DNA of 41,787 nt from an uncultured Terriglobales bacterium. GTDB taxonomy: Bacteria > Acidobacteriota > Terriglobia > Terriglobales > Acidobacteriaceae. Below, piece by piece: positions 24,609-32,198 of this stretch. The notes beneath the pieces were generated by a model. The model worked only from the letters and a program-made list of their open reading frames with translations. It was not told the DNA's origin and did not search any database. The DNA lies in assembly GCA_955652395.1 (NCBI GenBank), contig CATPBJ010000223.1, positions 1 to 41,787 on the forward strand, in the 5' to 3' direction. Within the stretch, counting starts at the first letter, position 1, and each line of letters begins with the position of its first letter. A program made the position numbers and the translations under genes.

Positions 24609-24887
24609 CTAGCGCACCGCCTTCTTCTCATAACCGATGGGTCGCGCGCTGCGGGGGGGGCGTTTTACGCCATCGCGCAGCTGGCGTACGTCAATCTTTA
24701 GTTCTGAAATAGTGCGGCTTAAGGTGTTGCGGTGCATGCCCAGCTCACGGGCGGCGCGACACTGGTTGCCCTTGTTCTCCTGCAGAACGGTCAGGATAAA
24801 TTTCTTCTTGAATTCGCGCACGGCTTCGGAATAAAGAATGTTACTGCGGTACATCTGCATAATAAGGGCTTCGAGCTGGTCTCTCAC
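24609..24887 (-). CDS. Fis-type helix-turn-helix regulator
   Basis: A 92-residue protein whose centre matches the Fis/NtrC C-terminal DNA-binding fold: FKKKFILTVLQENKGNQCRAARELGMHRNTLSRTISELKI, with the recognition helix at HRNTLSRTI. It stands alone, without AAA+ or receiver domains, as in small nucleoid-type Fis proteins. The C-terminus is basic. The start is GTG 24887; GAGAG lies about seven bases upstream. It is the probable last gene of the purC-cvpA-fis strand group. Confidence 0.85.
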   Translation of the reverse strand: MRDQLEALIMQMYRSNILYSEAVREFKKKFILTVLQENKGNQCRAARELGMHRNTLSRTISELKIDVRQLRDGVKRPPRSARPIGYEKKAVR

Positions 24888-24953
24888 GGCATCTCTCTTT
24901 CTGCGCGAATATCGCTGGGCCGGAATTTCTTCAATAAATGTTTGGCCGACTTC

Positions 24954-25511
24954 CTACTTCGCCGGAGCTCGAGAAGGTGCAGCTACGGAGGGGACCGTCT
25001 GCGGCATGCGGCGCAGCAAATCCAGTCCCTGATAAAACCTGGCTCGCAATTCCGCAGGGGCGACCCAGATAGCTGCCCGCCCTACCGCCTGGAAATATGG
25101 AGCCCACTCAGAACCTGCCAGCCAGCTCGACGTTGGTGTAAATGCGGTCATGCTTACCGCAATCACGGCCACAATCAGGCAGCCCCGTAACAACCCCAAT
25201 GCCCCGCCCAGAAGCCGGTCCACGAACCTGAGACCGGATTCCTTCATGACCCAGCGGGCGGTTCGTCCGGCTATCCCGGCGGCAACCGCGACGGCAAAAA
25301 AAATGACCAGGAATCCCGCACTCTCCGCCAGCCAGGGCGTCTTCAGATACTTGCCAAACCAACCGGCCAGGCGCTGATACTGCCACGCCGCTACCAGATA
25401 TCCGGCGACCAGGCCCGCCAGATGAAAGGCCTCCTGGAAGAATCCCGAGAAAGCCGCCTGGATGGTGGACGCCAACACCACCGCGAGGATGACCCAGTCC
25501 GCGCCGTTCAT
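24954..25511 (-). CDS. CvpA family membrane protein
   Basis: A 185-residue protein with four predicted membrane helices, matching the CvpA (colicin V production) family. NGADWVILAVVLASTIQAAFSGFFQEAF is the typical opening, and FVDRLLGGALGLLRGCLIV is the conserved DRxxGxxxGxxRG-type segment. CvpA affects envelope homeostasis and is often beside purine genes, as here, where it follows purC by 27 nt. ATG 25511 follows AGGAAGG; the earlier start is less likely. The C-terminal 20 residues are Ala/Pro-rich. Confidence 0.88.
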   Translation of the reverse strand: MNGADWVILAVVLASTIQAAFSGFFQEAFHLAGLVAGYLVAAWQYQRLAGWFGKYLKTPWLAESAGFLVIFFAVAVAAGIAGRTARWVMKESGLRFVDRLLGGALGLLRGCLIVAVIAVSMTAFTPTSSWLAGSEWAPYFQAVGRAAIWVAPAELRARFYQGLDLLRRMPQTVPSVAAPSRAPAK

Positions 25512-25538
25512 GCCGCCTTCCTGCGGTTCACGGTGCAC

Positions 25539-26450
25539 TTAAACATCCAGCTCGAGTCCCGTGAGCTGGTGGTAAGCCTCGACGTACTTCTGGCTGGTTC
25601 TCTGCGCTACTTCGGCGGGAAGAGCCGGCGCTGGCGGTTGCTTGTTCCAGCGAATTTCTTCCAGATAGTCCCGCACGTACTGCTTGTCGAACGACTCCTG
25701 GGCGCGGCCGGGGGCATACTTATCCGCCGGCCAAAAGCGCGAAGAGTCGGGGGTTAGCACCTCGTCGGCCAAAGTGACGCCCTGCGGCGTGCGCCCGAAC
25801 TCGAACTTGGTGTCGGCGATGATAATGCCCTTTTGCAAAGCGTCGTCCGCGGCTTTTACATAAACCGCCAAAGTGAGATCGCGCAGCTGGTGACTCAATT
25901 CGGGTCCGACCAGCTTGGACATTTCCGCAAAGGAAATATTCTCGTCGTGACCGCTGGTGGCCTTGGTCGAGGGCGTGAAAATGGGCTCAGGCAACCGGTC
26001 TGACTCCCGCAGGCCTTCTGGCAGCTCAATGCCACAAACCCGGCCCGTGGCCTGGTACTCCTTCCAGGCTGATCCCGAAATGTAGCCACGCACCACGCAT
26101 TCCACCGGAAACATCTCCGCGCGCGCTACGATCATGGAACGGCCCCGCAGTTGGTCGGTGTATTTCTGCAGTGGCGCCGGATATTGGCTAACCTCGGCCG
26201 TAAGAAGATGGTTGGGTACAAGGTGGCGAAGAAAATCAAACCAGAAAAGCGAGATTTGTGTCAGCACCCGGCCTTTGTGAGGAATGCCGGTAGCCAGCAC
26301 AAAATCGAATGCGGAGATGCGGTCGGTGGCTACGAACAGCAGCCGGTCTTCATCCAGATTGTAGACATCGCGCACCTTGCCGCTGGCGTGCAGTTTCAAT
26401 TCGGGGAAGTCGGTTTGCAACAAAACGGAGTCGAGAAGTTCGGGGCTCAT
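25539..26450 (-). CDS. purC: Phosphoribosylaminoimidazole-succinocarboxamide synthase
   Basis: SAICAR synthetase of purine biosynthesis; it joins CAIR and aspartate using ATP in the cytoplasm. The protein has 303 residues from ATG 26450, the size of the longer (yeast-like) form. Landmarks are SGKVRDVYNL, FVATDRISAFDFVL, ECVVRGYISGSAWKEY, IADTKFEFG and LADEVLTPDSSRFW. An upstream ORF extension to 26651 runs through the promoter and is not coding. A strong promoter lies about 35 nt upstream. Confidence 0.95.
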   Translation of the reverse strand: MSPELLDSVLLQTDFPELKLHASGKVRDVYNLDEDRLLFVATDRISAFDFVLATGIPHKGRVLTQISLFWFDFLRHLVPNHLLTAEVSQYPAPLQKYTDQLRGRSMIVARAEMFPVECVVRGYISGSAWKEYQATGRVCGIELPEGLRESDRLPEPIFTPSTKATSGHDENISFAEMSKLVGPELSHQLRDLTLAVYVKAADDALQKGIIIADTKFEFGRTPQGVTLADEVLTPDSSRFWPADKYAPGRAQESFDKQYVRDYLEEIRWNKQPPAPALPAEVAQRTSQKYVEAYHQLTGLELDV

Positions 26451-26482
26451 GAGTGAAATTCTACAGGCAGAAATCGTCGCGT

Positions 26483-26510
26483 ATTCTAGTCCTAAACAAA
26501 TTTTTGTCAA
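26483..26510 (-). promoter_or_regulatory. Promoter of purC
   Basis: On the minus strand, a perfect -35 TTGACA (26510-26505), a 16-nt A/T-rich spacer and a -10 TAGAAT (26488-26483). The predicted transcription start is near 26475, about 25 nt before the purC ATG. This is the strongest sigma70-like promoter in the window. The rest of the 26511-26700 gap shows nothing recognisable. Confidence 0.75.
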
Positions 26511-26700
26511 CGGCTTGTCTTGCTCTTCTTCGCGCATACGGGAAGTCGCAGAATGCAATTTGATTGACATGACCGGCAGTCGGCGAGATAGCCCGCCAGT
26601 CAAGGCTTTCGGAAGGACCCAATTGTGGAAAAACTGAGGATGCCTGTGCAAGGATGGGAGTAGGGAAGCGGAGTCGCGGTGACCACGGACAGGACTGCGT

Positions 26701-26706
26701 TATACT
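26701..26706 (+). promoter_or_regulatory. -10 box before miaB
   Basis: TATACT nine nucleotides before the ATG at 26716. A GTGACC 16 nt further upstream could be a weak -35. The transcript would have almost no leader. GTG 26710 cannot be the start if this promoter is used. Confidence 0.4.
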
Positions 26707-26715
26707 TAAGTGGCG

Positions 26716-28044
26716 ATGTCGGCGGATTCCCCAAAGACGTTCTACCTGGAAGTCTTCGGTTGCCAGATGAACGTCCACGATTCGGAGAAGGTCGTCGGCA
26801 CTCTTCTGGCCCAGGGATACCGGCAGGTTCCCACTGTCGAAGAGGCCGGGCTGATCCTCTACAACACCTGTTCCATTCGCGATAAGGCGGAGCAGAAAGT
26901 CTTCCATCGACTCGCCGACTACAAGAAGCTGCAGAAACAGGGCAAGCGCTTTGGCGTGCTGGGCTGCGTGGCGCAGCAGGAAGGCGAGAAGATTTTCGAG
27001 CGCGCTCCTCATGTTTCTTTGGTTTGCGGTTCCGCGTCGTATCGCAATTTGCCGCAAATGCTGGTGCAACTCCAGGCAGGGAAGCAGCGCATTACCGGCT
27101 TGGACGGCCGCGAGACCGACGAGTGCTTTGAGACTGAATTCACGGCCCGTACCAACCCGCACCGGGGCTATCTCACCATCATCGAGGGCTGCGACAAATT
27201 CTGCGCCTATTGCGTTGTCCCTTTTACCCGCGGCAAAGAGCGCAGTCGAACTTCAGACTCGGTATTGGCCGAAGCCCGGCAGATGGCCGATCTCGGCTAC
27301 ACCGAAGTCCAGCTTCTCGGCCAGAACGTGAACTCGTACAGAGATCCCTCGGGAAAGAAAACTTTCGCGGAACTTCTGGCAGCGGTGGGCGAACTTTTCG
27401 GCATCCGGCGAGTACGGTTCACGACTTCGCATCCGCGGGATTTTGGCCGCGACATTATCCAAGCCATCGATTCGGTTTCAACCCTTTGCGACCATGTGCA
27501 CCTGCCGGTGCAGAGCGGGTCTGACCGCATTCTCGATGTTATGCAGCGCCTCTACACCCGAGAGCAGTACCTGGAACGTGTTGCCTGGATGAAGGCTGCC
27601 AAGAGGGAAATCAGTATTACATCGGATATGATCGTCGGCTTTCCGGGCGAGACTGAGGCGGACTTTGAGCAGACTCTATCCTTGCTGGATGAAGTCTTGT
27701 TCGACAGCATTTTCTGCTTCAAGTATTCGCCTCGTCCGAATACGCCCTCGCTGCAACTGGAGGATGCGATCCCGGACGAGGAGAAATCTCGCCGGTTGAT
27801 CGTCCTGCAGGAGAAGCAGCGGGAAATACAAAGGAGAACGTATCAGCGGCATATGGGGCACACTCTGGAAGTCATGGTTGAAGGTAGGAATGAAGCCCGG
27901 GGCCAGTGGATCGGCCGCACGTCGCAGAACAAGACCCTGAATTTCACCGCGCCGCAGGCCGCGGTTCCGGAGGTAGGCAGCTATATTCCCGTGGTTACTA
28001 CCGGGTGTTTTCCCAACAGCCTGTTGGGCGAAATGGTGATATAA
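26716..28044 (+). CDS. miaB: tRNA-2-methylthio-N6-isopentenyladenosine(37) synthase
   Basis: Radical-SAM methylthiotransferase acting on A37 of tRNAs that read U-starting codons. The protein has 442 residues. The N-terminal UPF0004 domain carries the auxiliary iron-sulfur cysteines Cys16 (EVFGCQMN), Cys52 (NTCSIR) and Cys84 (LGCVAQ). The radical-SAM triad is Cys159, Cys163 and Cys166 (CDKFCAYC). QLLGQNVNSY and HLPVQSGSDRIL are family signatures, and a TRAM domain forms the C-terminus. It is separated from ydcA-type and RimO relatives by these signatures. The ATG at 26716 is favoured by the nearby -10 box. It is followed by the bifunctional nuclease gene 34 nt downstream. Confidence 0.95.
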   Translation: MSADSPKTFYLEVFGCQMNVHDSEKVVGTLLAQGYRQVPTVEEAGLILYNTCSIRDKAEQKVFHRLADYKKLQKQGKRFGVLGCVAQQEGEKIFERAPHVSLVCGSASYRNLPQMLVQLQAGKQRITGLDGRETDECFETEFTARTNPHRGYLTIIEGCDKFCAYCVVPFTRGKERSRTSDSVLAEARQMADLGYTEVQLLGQNVNSYRDPSGKKTFAELLAAVGELFGIRRVRFTTSHPRDFGRDIIQAIDSVSTLCDHVHLPVQSGSDRILDVMQRLYTREQYLERVAWMKAAKREISITSDMIVGFPGETEADFEQTLSLLDEVLFDSIFCFKYSPRPNTPSLQLEDAIPDEEKSRRLIVLQEKQREIQRRTYQRHMGHTLEVMVEGRNEARGQWIGRTSQNKTLNFTAPQAAVPEVGSYIPVVTTGCFPNSLLGEMVI

Positions 28045-28078
28045 GGAGCAAAGAAGGGGTGATCGCCCGGGGGCCACG

Positions 28079-28564
28079 ATGGAAGTCGAAATGAAAATTC
28101 GCGGGCTTATGATGGATCCGGTTACCAACATGCCCATCGTGATCCTGAAAGACACCAGCGGCGATGCTGTTCTGCCCATTTGGGTTGGAATCTACGAGGC
28201 CAACGCCATCGCTCTCGAGATCGAGAAAGTCAGCACGCCGCGGCCCATGACTCACGATCTGATCAAGAATGTCCTGGTCGGGCTGGACACCCAGGTGCAC
28301 AAAGTCGTGGTCACGGAACTGAGGGAAGACACTTTCTACGCGGTGATCTGGATGGAGCGGCAGGGAAACGTGATCAGCATCGATTCCCGACCGTCGGATG
28401 CGCTGGCGCTCGCCCTGCGCGTGGATTGCCCCATATTCGTCGAAGACGATGTCCTGAAGAACTCCAAGCTGGCGGCGAACGTTTCCGACCGCGTGACCAG
28501 CGAGGAATTGCGCAAGTGGCTCGAAGGGCTCAATGACGAGGACCTGGGCCGATACAAGATGTAA
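28079..28564 (+). CDS. Bifunctional nuclease family protein (DUF151)
   Basis: A 161-residue protein of the BFN/DUF151 family. Landmarks are VILKDTSGDAVLPIWVGIYEA, PRPMTHDLIKNVL, and SIDSRPSDALALALRVDCPIFV. Characterised plant members have DNase and RNase activity, and a Mycobacterium or Thermotoga structure shows the fold; the bacterial role is unclear. It lies 34 nt after miaB, probably in one transcript. No membrane or export signal. Confidence 0.88.
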   Translation: MEVEMKIRGLMMDPVTNMPIVILKDTSGDAVLPIWVGIYEANAIALEIEKVSTPRPMTHDLIKNVLVGLDTQVHKVVVTELREDTFYAVIWMERQGNVISIDSRPSDALALALRVDCPIFVEDDVLKNSKLAANVSDRVTSEELRKWLEGLNDEDLGRYKM

Positions 28565-28569
28565 ACTAA

Positions 28570-28640
28570 CGCAGCTCTTGGCTGTTAGCCATTAGCTTTT
28601 GGCTAAGAGCTAAAGGTTAAAGGCAAAGCGCTAAAGCCTC
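28570..28640. repeat. GCTAAAG-type degenerate repeat
   Basis: Units such as TTAGCCATTAGC, TTTGGCTAAGAGC, TAAAGGTTAAAGG and AAAGCGCTAAAGCC crowd the gap between the nuclease gene and the next ORF. Units appear on both strands, so the stretch can fold on itself. It is lower in GC than the flanks. It contains the upstream region of the 28643 gene, for which no ribosome-binding site is visible. Confidence 0.5.
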
Positions 28641-28642
28641 CG

Positions 28643-28957
28643 ATGTCTGACCCCACCGAACAACTTCAGACGATTTACCTTGCCGGATTTGAGCTTCAGA
28701 CCTTCGACCGGTTTCCCAAGTGCGTCGGCGTAGTGCGCGACAATTGCGTTGCGCTGCTGGTGCCTTCCGTTGACGGGCTGCAAATGCTGGGGACGCCTGG
28801 ATGGCGCATGGGAGAAGCCATCGGAGTGCTGACCGAAAAGGAAGGCCGCCAGGTCTTCCAAGCCAAGCAGCAAACCGTGGACGCCACCCCGGAGAGACTG
28901 GAAACCCTGCGCTGCTTCCGCGCTGACCTGCAAACCATCCTGACCGCGAGAGGTTAG
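28643..28957 (+). CDS. Hypothetical protein, 104 residues
   Basis: A compact soluble protein with no recognised domain. It begins MSDPTEQLQTIYLAGFELQT and contains FPKCVGVVRDNCVALLVP and a helical C-terminus (TPERLETLRCFRADLQTILT). Hydrophobic-core spacing and codon use look like a real gene rather than an antisense shadow. It follows the nuclease gene by 78 nt and may be co-transcribed with miaB. No ribosome-binding site is evident before the ATG. Function unknown. Confidence 0.6.
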   Translation: MSDPTEQLQTIYLAGFELQTFDRFPKCVGVVRDNCVALLVPSVDGLQMLGTPGWRMGEAIGVLTEKEGRQVFQAKQQTVDATPERLETLRCFRADLQTILTARG

Positions 28958-29166
28958 CATTGACAGAGATCCCGCCTGGACCGTTCAACCGCATAGAATC
29001 TGGCGAGCAGCCGATTGCCGTAGCTTGGGACACGAAGTTGGCCTCAACTGAGATATCGGCGGCGGGGTCGCCAGACTTGAGGCCCATGAGAGGCCCGGAA
29101 CAGGGGTGCTCGAGCATAACTTTACATAATATTCGTTATCGGACATTATTACGCAAGGCTCCAGCC

Positions 29167-29195
29167 TTGACAGTACGGCACTCACGCCGCAATAT
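29167..29195 (+). promoter_or_regulatory. Promoter of VOC gene
   Basis: A perfect -35 TTGACA (29167-29172), a 17-nt spacer and a -10-like CAATAT (29190-29195). Only eight nucleotides separate the -10 from the ATG at 29204, and none resemble a Shine-Dalgarno, so the transcript is probably leaderless. The remaining gap (28958-29166) has A/T-rich patches but nothing else recognised. Confidence 0.5.
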
Positions 29196-29203
29196 CTCAC
29201 TCC

Positions 29204-30172
29204 ATGAACTCTCCGACCTTGGCCCTGATCCGCTGCATTTCCCTGGCCGCCCTATTGACCAGTCCTTCTCTGGCCCAGAATGCCGCTAGTTTAGGCTCTC
29301 CTCAACCGGTAGTTCCGGTTGCCCGTCCCGCCATTGTCGGCGTCGCCCACATTGGATTGAGGACGGACGATCTGGCGGCAGCCCGCAAGTTCTACACCGG
29401 AGTTCTGGGCTTCCAGGAGCCGTTCAGCCTGAATAAGGCGCCTGGTGAGGGTACCGGCTTGCTGCTGACCTATTTCAAGGTCAATGACCACCAATACATC
29501 GAAATGTTTCCCGAACTTACCGATCCCAAGATGGACCGCTTGTCTCATATCTCTTTCGAAACCACCGATGCCGAGCAGATGCGTGCCTACCTGGCCAGCC
29601 GCAGCGTCAAGGTGCCGGAGAAGCTCGAACCCATGCAGGACGGTAACCGTGGCTTTGACGTTATCGATCCCGACGGGCACGATGTCGAATTCGTGGAGTT
29701 TCGTGCGGGCTCTTTGCACAGCCGCAACTTTGGCAAGTTTCTTCCTGACACGCGTATTTCGACGCGCATCATCCACGTGGGCGTGGTCGTGAAAGACCGG
29801 GCGGCGGCGGACCGTTTCTACAAGGATATTTTGGGATTCAAGTTGCAGTGGCAAGGCGGTATGAAGGACACCGACACCGACTGGGTGGCCATGCGCGTGG
29901 CCGACGGAACCGACTGGCTGGAGTACATGCTGAACGTGAATAATCGGGATCCTCACTTGCTTGGAGTGATGCACCATCTCTCCTTGGGCGTGCCCAGCAT
30001 TCAGACTGGATACAAGCTCGCGGTCGAGCGAGGATACAGAGGGTCGGAGAAACCGCAAATTGGCCGCGACGGCAAGTGGCAGTACAACCTCTACGACGCC
30101 AACTTCACCCGGGTGGAGTTGATGGAGCCGAAGCCGGTCCAGAAGCCGTGCTGCTCGCCGATAGTGGAGTAA
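29204..30172 (+). CDS. Exported two-domain VOC (glyoxalase-fold) protein
   Basis: A 322-residue protein with a signal peptide (about 1-24, ending SLAQ). Two glyoxalase/VOC modules follow: the first (about 42-165) begins VGVAHIGLRTDDLAAARKFYTGVLGF and ends DPDGHDVEFVEF; the second (about 185-310) begins IIHVGVVVKDRAAADRFYKDILGF and ends YDANFTRVELMEP. The His and Glu metal positions are kept in both, so a metal-dependent lyase, dioxygenase or binding role is possible. Export is unusual for this fold. The C-terminal PCCSP pair of cysteines is also odd. Substrate not predictable. Confidence 0.8.
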   Translation: MNSPTLALIRCISLAALLTSPSLAQNAASLGSPQPVVPVARPAIVGVAHIGLRTDDLAAARKFYTGVLGFQEPFSLNKAPGEGTGLLLTYFKVNDHQYIEMFPELTDPKMDRLSHISFETTDAEQMRAYLASRSVKVPEKLEPMQDGNRGFDVIDPDGHDVEFVEFRAGSLHSRNFGKFLPDTRISTRIIHVGVVVKDRAAADRFYKDILGFKLQWQGGMKDTDTDWVAMRVADGTDWLEYMLNVNNRDPHLLGVMHHLSLGVPSIQTGYKLAVERGYRGSEKPQIGRDGKWQYNLYDANFTRVELMEPKPVQKPCCSPIVE

Positions 30173-30205
30173 CCATCGCGTAAATTGTCGTGCTGAGCGC
30201 AGCAG

Positions 30206-30319
30206 GATCATTCGCTTGCGAATGATCCCGCGGAGTCGAAGGACCCCTACATTGTGCTTCGGAGCCAGTGAGCTGGGCTCCTTCGAGTTCGTAGCAGCTT
30301 CGCGAAGCGAAGCAGCTAC
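30206..30319. repeat. Three consecutive hairpins between convergent genes
   Basis: The first is a near-perfect palindrome, GATCATTCGC-TT-GCGAATGATC (30206-30227). The second is GGAGCC (30261-30266) with GGCTCC (30276-30281). The third is GTAGCAGCTTCGC (30291-30303), loop GAA, GCGAAGCAGCTAC (30307-30319), one mismatch. They lie between the ends of the VOC and truB genes, and could act as a bidirectional terminator or a dispersed REP-like element. Confidence 0.6.
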
Positions 30320-30335
30320 TGCGCTCGGGAGGACA

Positions 30336-31244
30336 TTATCTCTTCGCGGCTAGCTGCTGCATCGGTTCAGCCGCCAGCACGATCCTGGGATGGAACAGAG
30401 TACCGGCGATACGGGTTGCGATGGCGATCAGTTCCCTTTGCCCGGCAAATACCTTTACCTGCCGGGCTTGGGAAAGCTCGGGTAAATTTACCGCTCGCCC
30501 GTTGCGAATGAGCGCCGCAACTTCTTCGCTGGCAGTGACGCATGGAAATTCGGGCAACAGGCGGCGCGGGTGAATGAAAATCTCGTCGCTCTTACCGGCC
30601 TTGCAGGCGGCATCCAACTCGTCGAGAGTGTGGGCCTGGCTTAGCTTGAACTCGCCGAGCATGGTACGGCGCAGCGACTGCAGGTGCGCACCACAGCCCA
30701 ACTGCTGGCCCATCGCGTGGGCGACGGAGCGCATGTAGGTCCCGGACGCCACCCGGGCCCGGAAGCCGGCCCGATCGCCGTCCACCCCCACAATCTCGAA
30801 TTCCTTAATCTCCACCTGCACCGGTTTTAGTGCAACATCCTGGTGCTTCCGTGCCAGCTTGTAGGCCGGCACGCCCTTGATCTTCTTGGCGGAAAATGGG
30901 GGCGGCATCTGCTCGATCCACCCCACGAACCGGCCTGCGAGCTCACGTATTTGTTCAAGTGATACATTAACGGTCTGGGCCGGACCACGGGTCTCGCCAT
31001 CGGAATCATAGGTGTCGGTAGCGAAGCCGAAGCGTATGACGCCCTCATAGGTCTTCTCCGACGCGCCGTAAAACTGGGCCAGGCGCGTCAGGTTCCCCGT
31101 GACCAGCGGGAGCACTCCTGTGGCCAGCGGGTCGAGCGTGCCGAGGTGACCCACCGAGGGTTGCTGCAGTATGCGGCGTACCTGGTTGACCACGTCGTGC
31201 GAGGTCAGACCGCTCGGCTTGTCGATTATCAGCACGCCATTCAT
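30336..31244 (-). CDS. truB: tRNA pseudouridine(55) synthase
   Basis: TruB forms pseudouridine 55 in the T-arm of tRNAs. The protein has 302 residues. It opens MNGVLIIDKPSGLTSHDVV, and the catalytic Asp38 lies in GHLGTLDPLATGVLP. YEGVIRFGFATDTYDSDGE, QMPPPFSAKKIKGVPAYKLAR and RVASGTYMRSVAHAMG are further family motifs. A short C-terminal PUA-like segment follows. The ATG is preceded by an A/T-rich repeat and has no ribosome-binding site. It is usually next to rbfA or ribF, but here it stands alone. Confidence 0.95.
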   Translation of the reverse strand: MNGVLIIDKPSGLTSHDVVNQVRRILQQPSVGHLGTLDPLATGVLPLVTGNLTRLAQFYGASEKTYEGVIRFGFATDTYDSDGETRGPAQTVNVSLEQIRELAGRFVGWIEQMPPPFSAKKIKGVPAYKLARKHQDVALKPVQVEIKEFEIVGVDGDRAGFRARVASGTYMRSVAHAMGQQLGCGAHLQSLRRTMLGEFKLSQAHTLDELDAACKAGKSDEIFIHPRRLLPEFPCVTASEEVAALIRNGRAVNLPELSQARQVKVFAGQRELIAIATRIAGTLFHPRIVLAAEPMQQLAAKR

Positions 31245-31246
31245 GG

Positions 31247-31382
31247 GAGAATTGAGTAATTTGGTAATTTAGTAATTGGGGAATTGAAACTTCTAAGGCG
31301 TCGTCCAATTCCATTCGCCTGTGAGGCGTATCCTTGGCCGTTCTTGATTGCCCAATTACTCAATTACCAAATTACCAGATTG
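31247..31382. repeat. AATTGAGTAATTTGG-type inverted repeat between truB and rhomboid
   Basis: Two A/T-rich arms, about 31249-31285 and 31349-31381, are inverted copies of tandem units like TAATTTGGTAATT and GAGTAATTGGG. A run of about 21 bp pairs with a single mismatch across about 65 nt of normal-composition sequence. It fills the divergent gap and must contain or border both promoters. Related sequence recurs at 32812-32880. Confidence 0.6.
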
Positions 31383-31393
31383 TCTGACCTCCC

Positions 31394-32092
31394 ATGATTC
31401 CGATTCGCGACGATCAGCCCCGATTCAGCACCCCCTACGTAACTTATTTCCTGATCGGTCTCAATCTTGTGATCTTCCTTTTTGAGGCCAGCCTCACTCC
31501 GCAGAGCTTCAAGGTGCTGCTCTATCAATTGGGCATGGTACCCGTCAACATCACCGCATTTCTGGCTGGAGCTGGCGGGATGGGGCTGATGGCGGCCTTT
31601 CTCCCAACTTTGACTTCCATGTTCCTGCATGGGTCGTGGATGCACGTGATCGGGAATATGTGGTTTTTGTGGATTTTTGGGGACAACATTGAAGACTATC
31701 TCGGGCACTTCAAATATTTGCTGTTCTACCTGCTCAGCGGGTTGGGGGCCGCGTTTGCGCAGGTCATCCTCAATCCCCATTCCCGCGTCCCTACCGTCGG
31801 CGCCAGCGGGGCCATCGCAGGCGTCCTGGGCGCATACTTCCTGTTGTATCCTCGCTCCAAAGTGTTGATCTGGTTCCCGATCTTGTTTCTTTTTTATCTG
31901 CCGGCCTGGGTGACGCTCGGTTACTGGTTCGCCATGCAATTTGTGAGCGGAGCGGCCACTTCGATCGCAAACTACAGCGAAACCAGCGGCGGGGTGGCGT
32001 TCTGGGCGCACGTGGGAGGCTTTGTCGCGGGCATTGTTCTGATCAAAATTTTCCCCGAACGTCCGCGGCGTTATCGATACGGGACGTGGTGA
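31394..32092 (+). CDS. Rhomboid-family intramembrane serine protease
   Basis: A 232-residue polytopic membrane protease with about six helices. The catalytic serine is Ser138 in TVGASGAIAGVLGAY and the catalytic histidine is His206 in AHVGGF; the HGSWMHVIGNMWFLWIFG motif at 79-96 is the conserved second-helix region. Rhomboids cut transmembrane substrates near the outer face. The substrate is unknown. The start ATG 31394 fits the family (MIPIRDDQPR). A long loop between residues 40 and 70 is typical of the bacterial subgroup with this opening. Confidence 0.93.
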   Translation: MIPIRDDQPRFSTPYVTYFLIGLNLVIFLFEASLTPQSFKVLLYQLGMVPVNITAFLAGAGGMGLMAAFLPTLTSMFLHGSWMHVIGNMWFLWIFGDNIEDYLGHFKYLLFYLLSGLGAAFAQVILNPHSRVPTVGASGAIAGVLGAYFLLYPRSKVLIWFPILFLFYLPAWVTLGYWFAMQFVSGAATSIANYSETSGGVAFWAHVGGFVAGIVLIKIFPERPRRYRYGTW

Positions 32093-32098
32093 ATGTCG

Positions 32099-32190
32099 GA
32101 CGCCAGACCGCAAACGTGGGCCAGCCCGATCGCGGATGCACTTCAGTCCGTGCGCGCTGGGGGTGGAGGGCCGAGCTCCGACGTCTGACG
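32099..32190. repeat. CGGACGTCAGAC-type inverted repeat between convergent genes
   Basis: CGGACGCCAGAC (about 32099-32110) pairs with GTCTGACGTCCG (about 32182-32193) across about 70 nt. It belongs to the same sequence family as 17816-17937 and 18585-18675. It lies between the ends of the rhomboid and folE genes. Confidence 0.5.
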
Positions 32191-32198
32191 TCCGTAGT

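Noticed and set aside
26461..27162. Open frame antisense to miaB and spanning the purC promoter
   Set aside because: miaB motifs on the plus strand explain the region, and a real promoter lies inside the frame.
28960..29289. 109-codon frame before the VOC gene
   Set aside because: It overlaps the VOC signal peptide in another frame, has no domain, and contains the likely VOC promoter.
31247..31382. CRISPR-like appearance of the AATTGAGTAATT repeats
   Set aside because: Units are degenerate, of irregular spacing, and occur in both orientations with no spacers and no cas genes.
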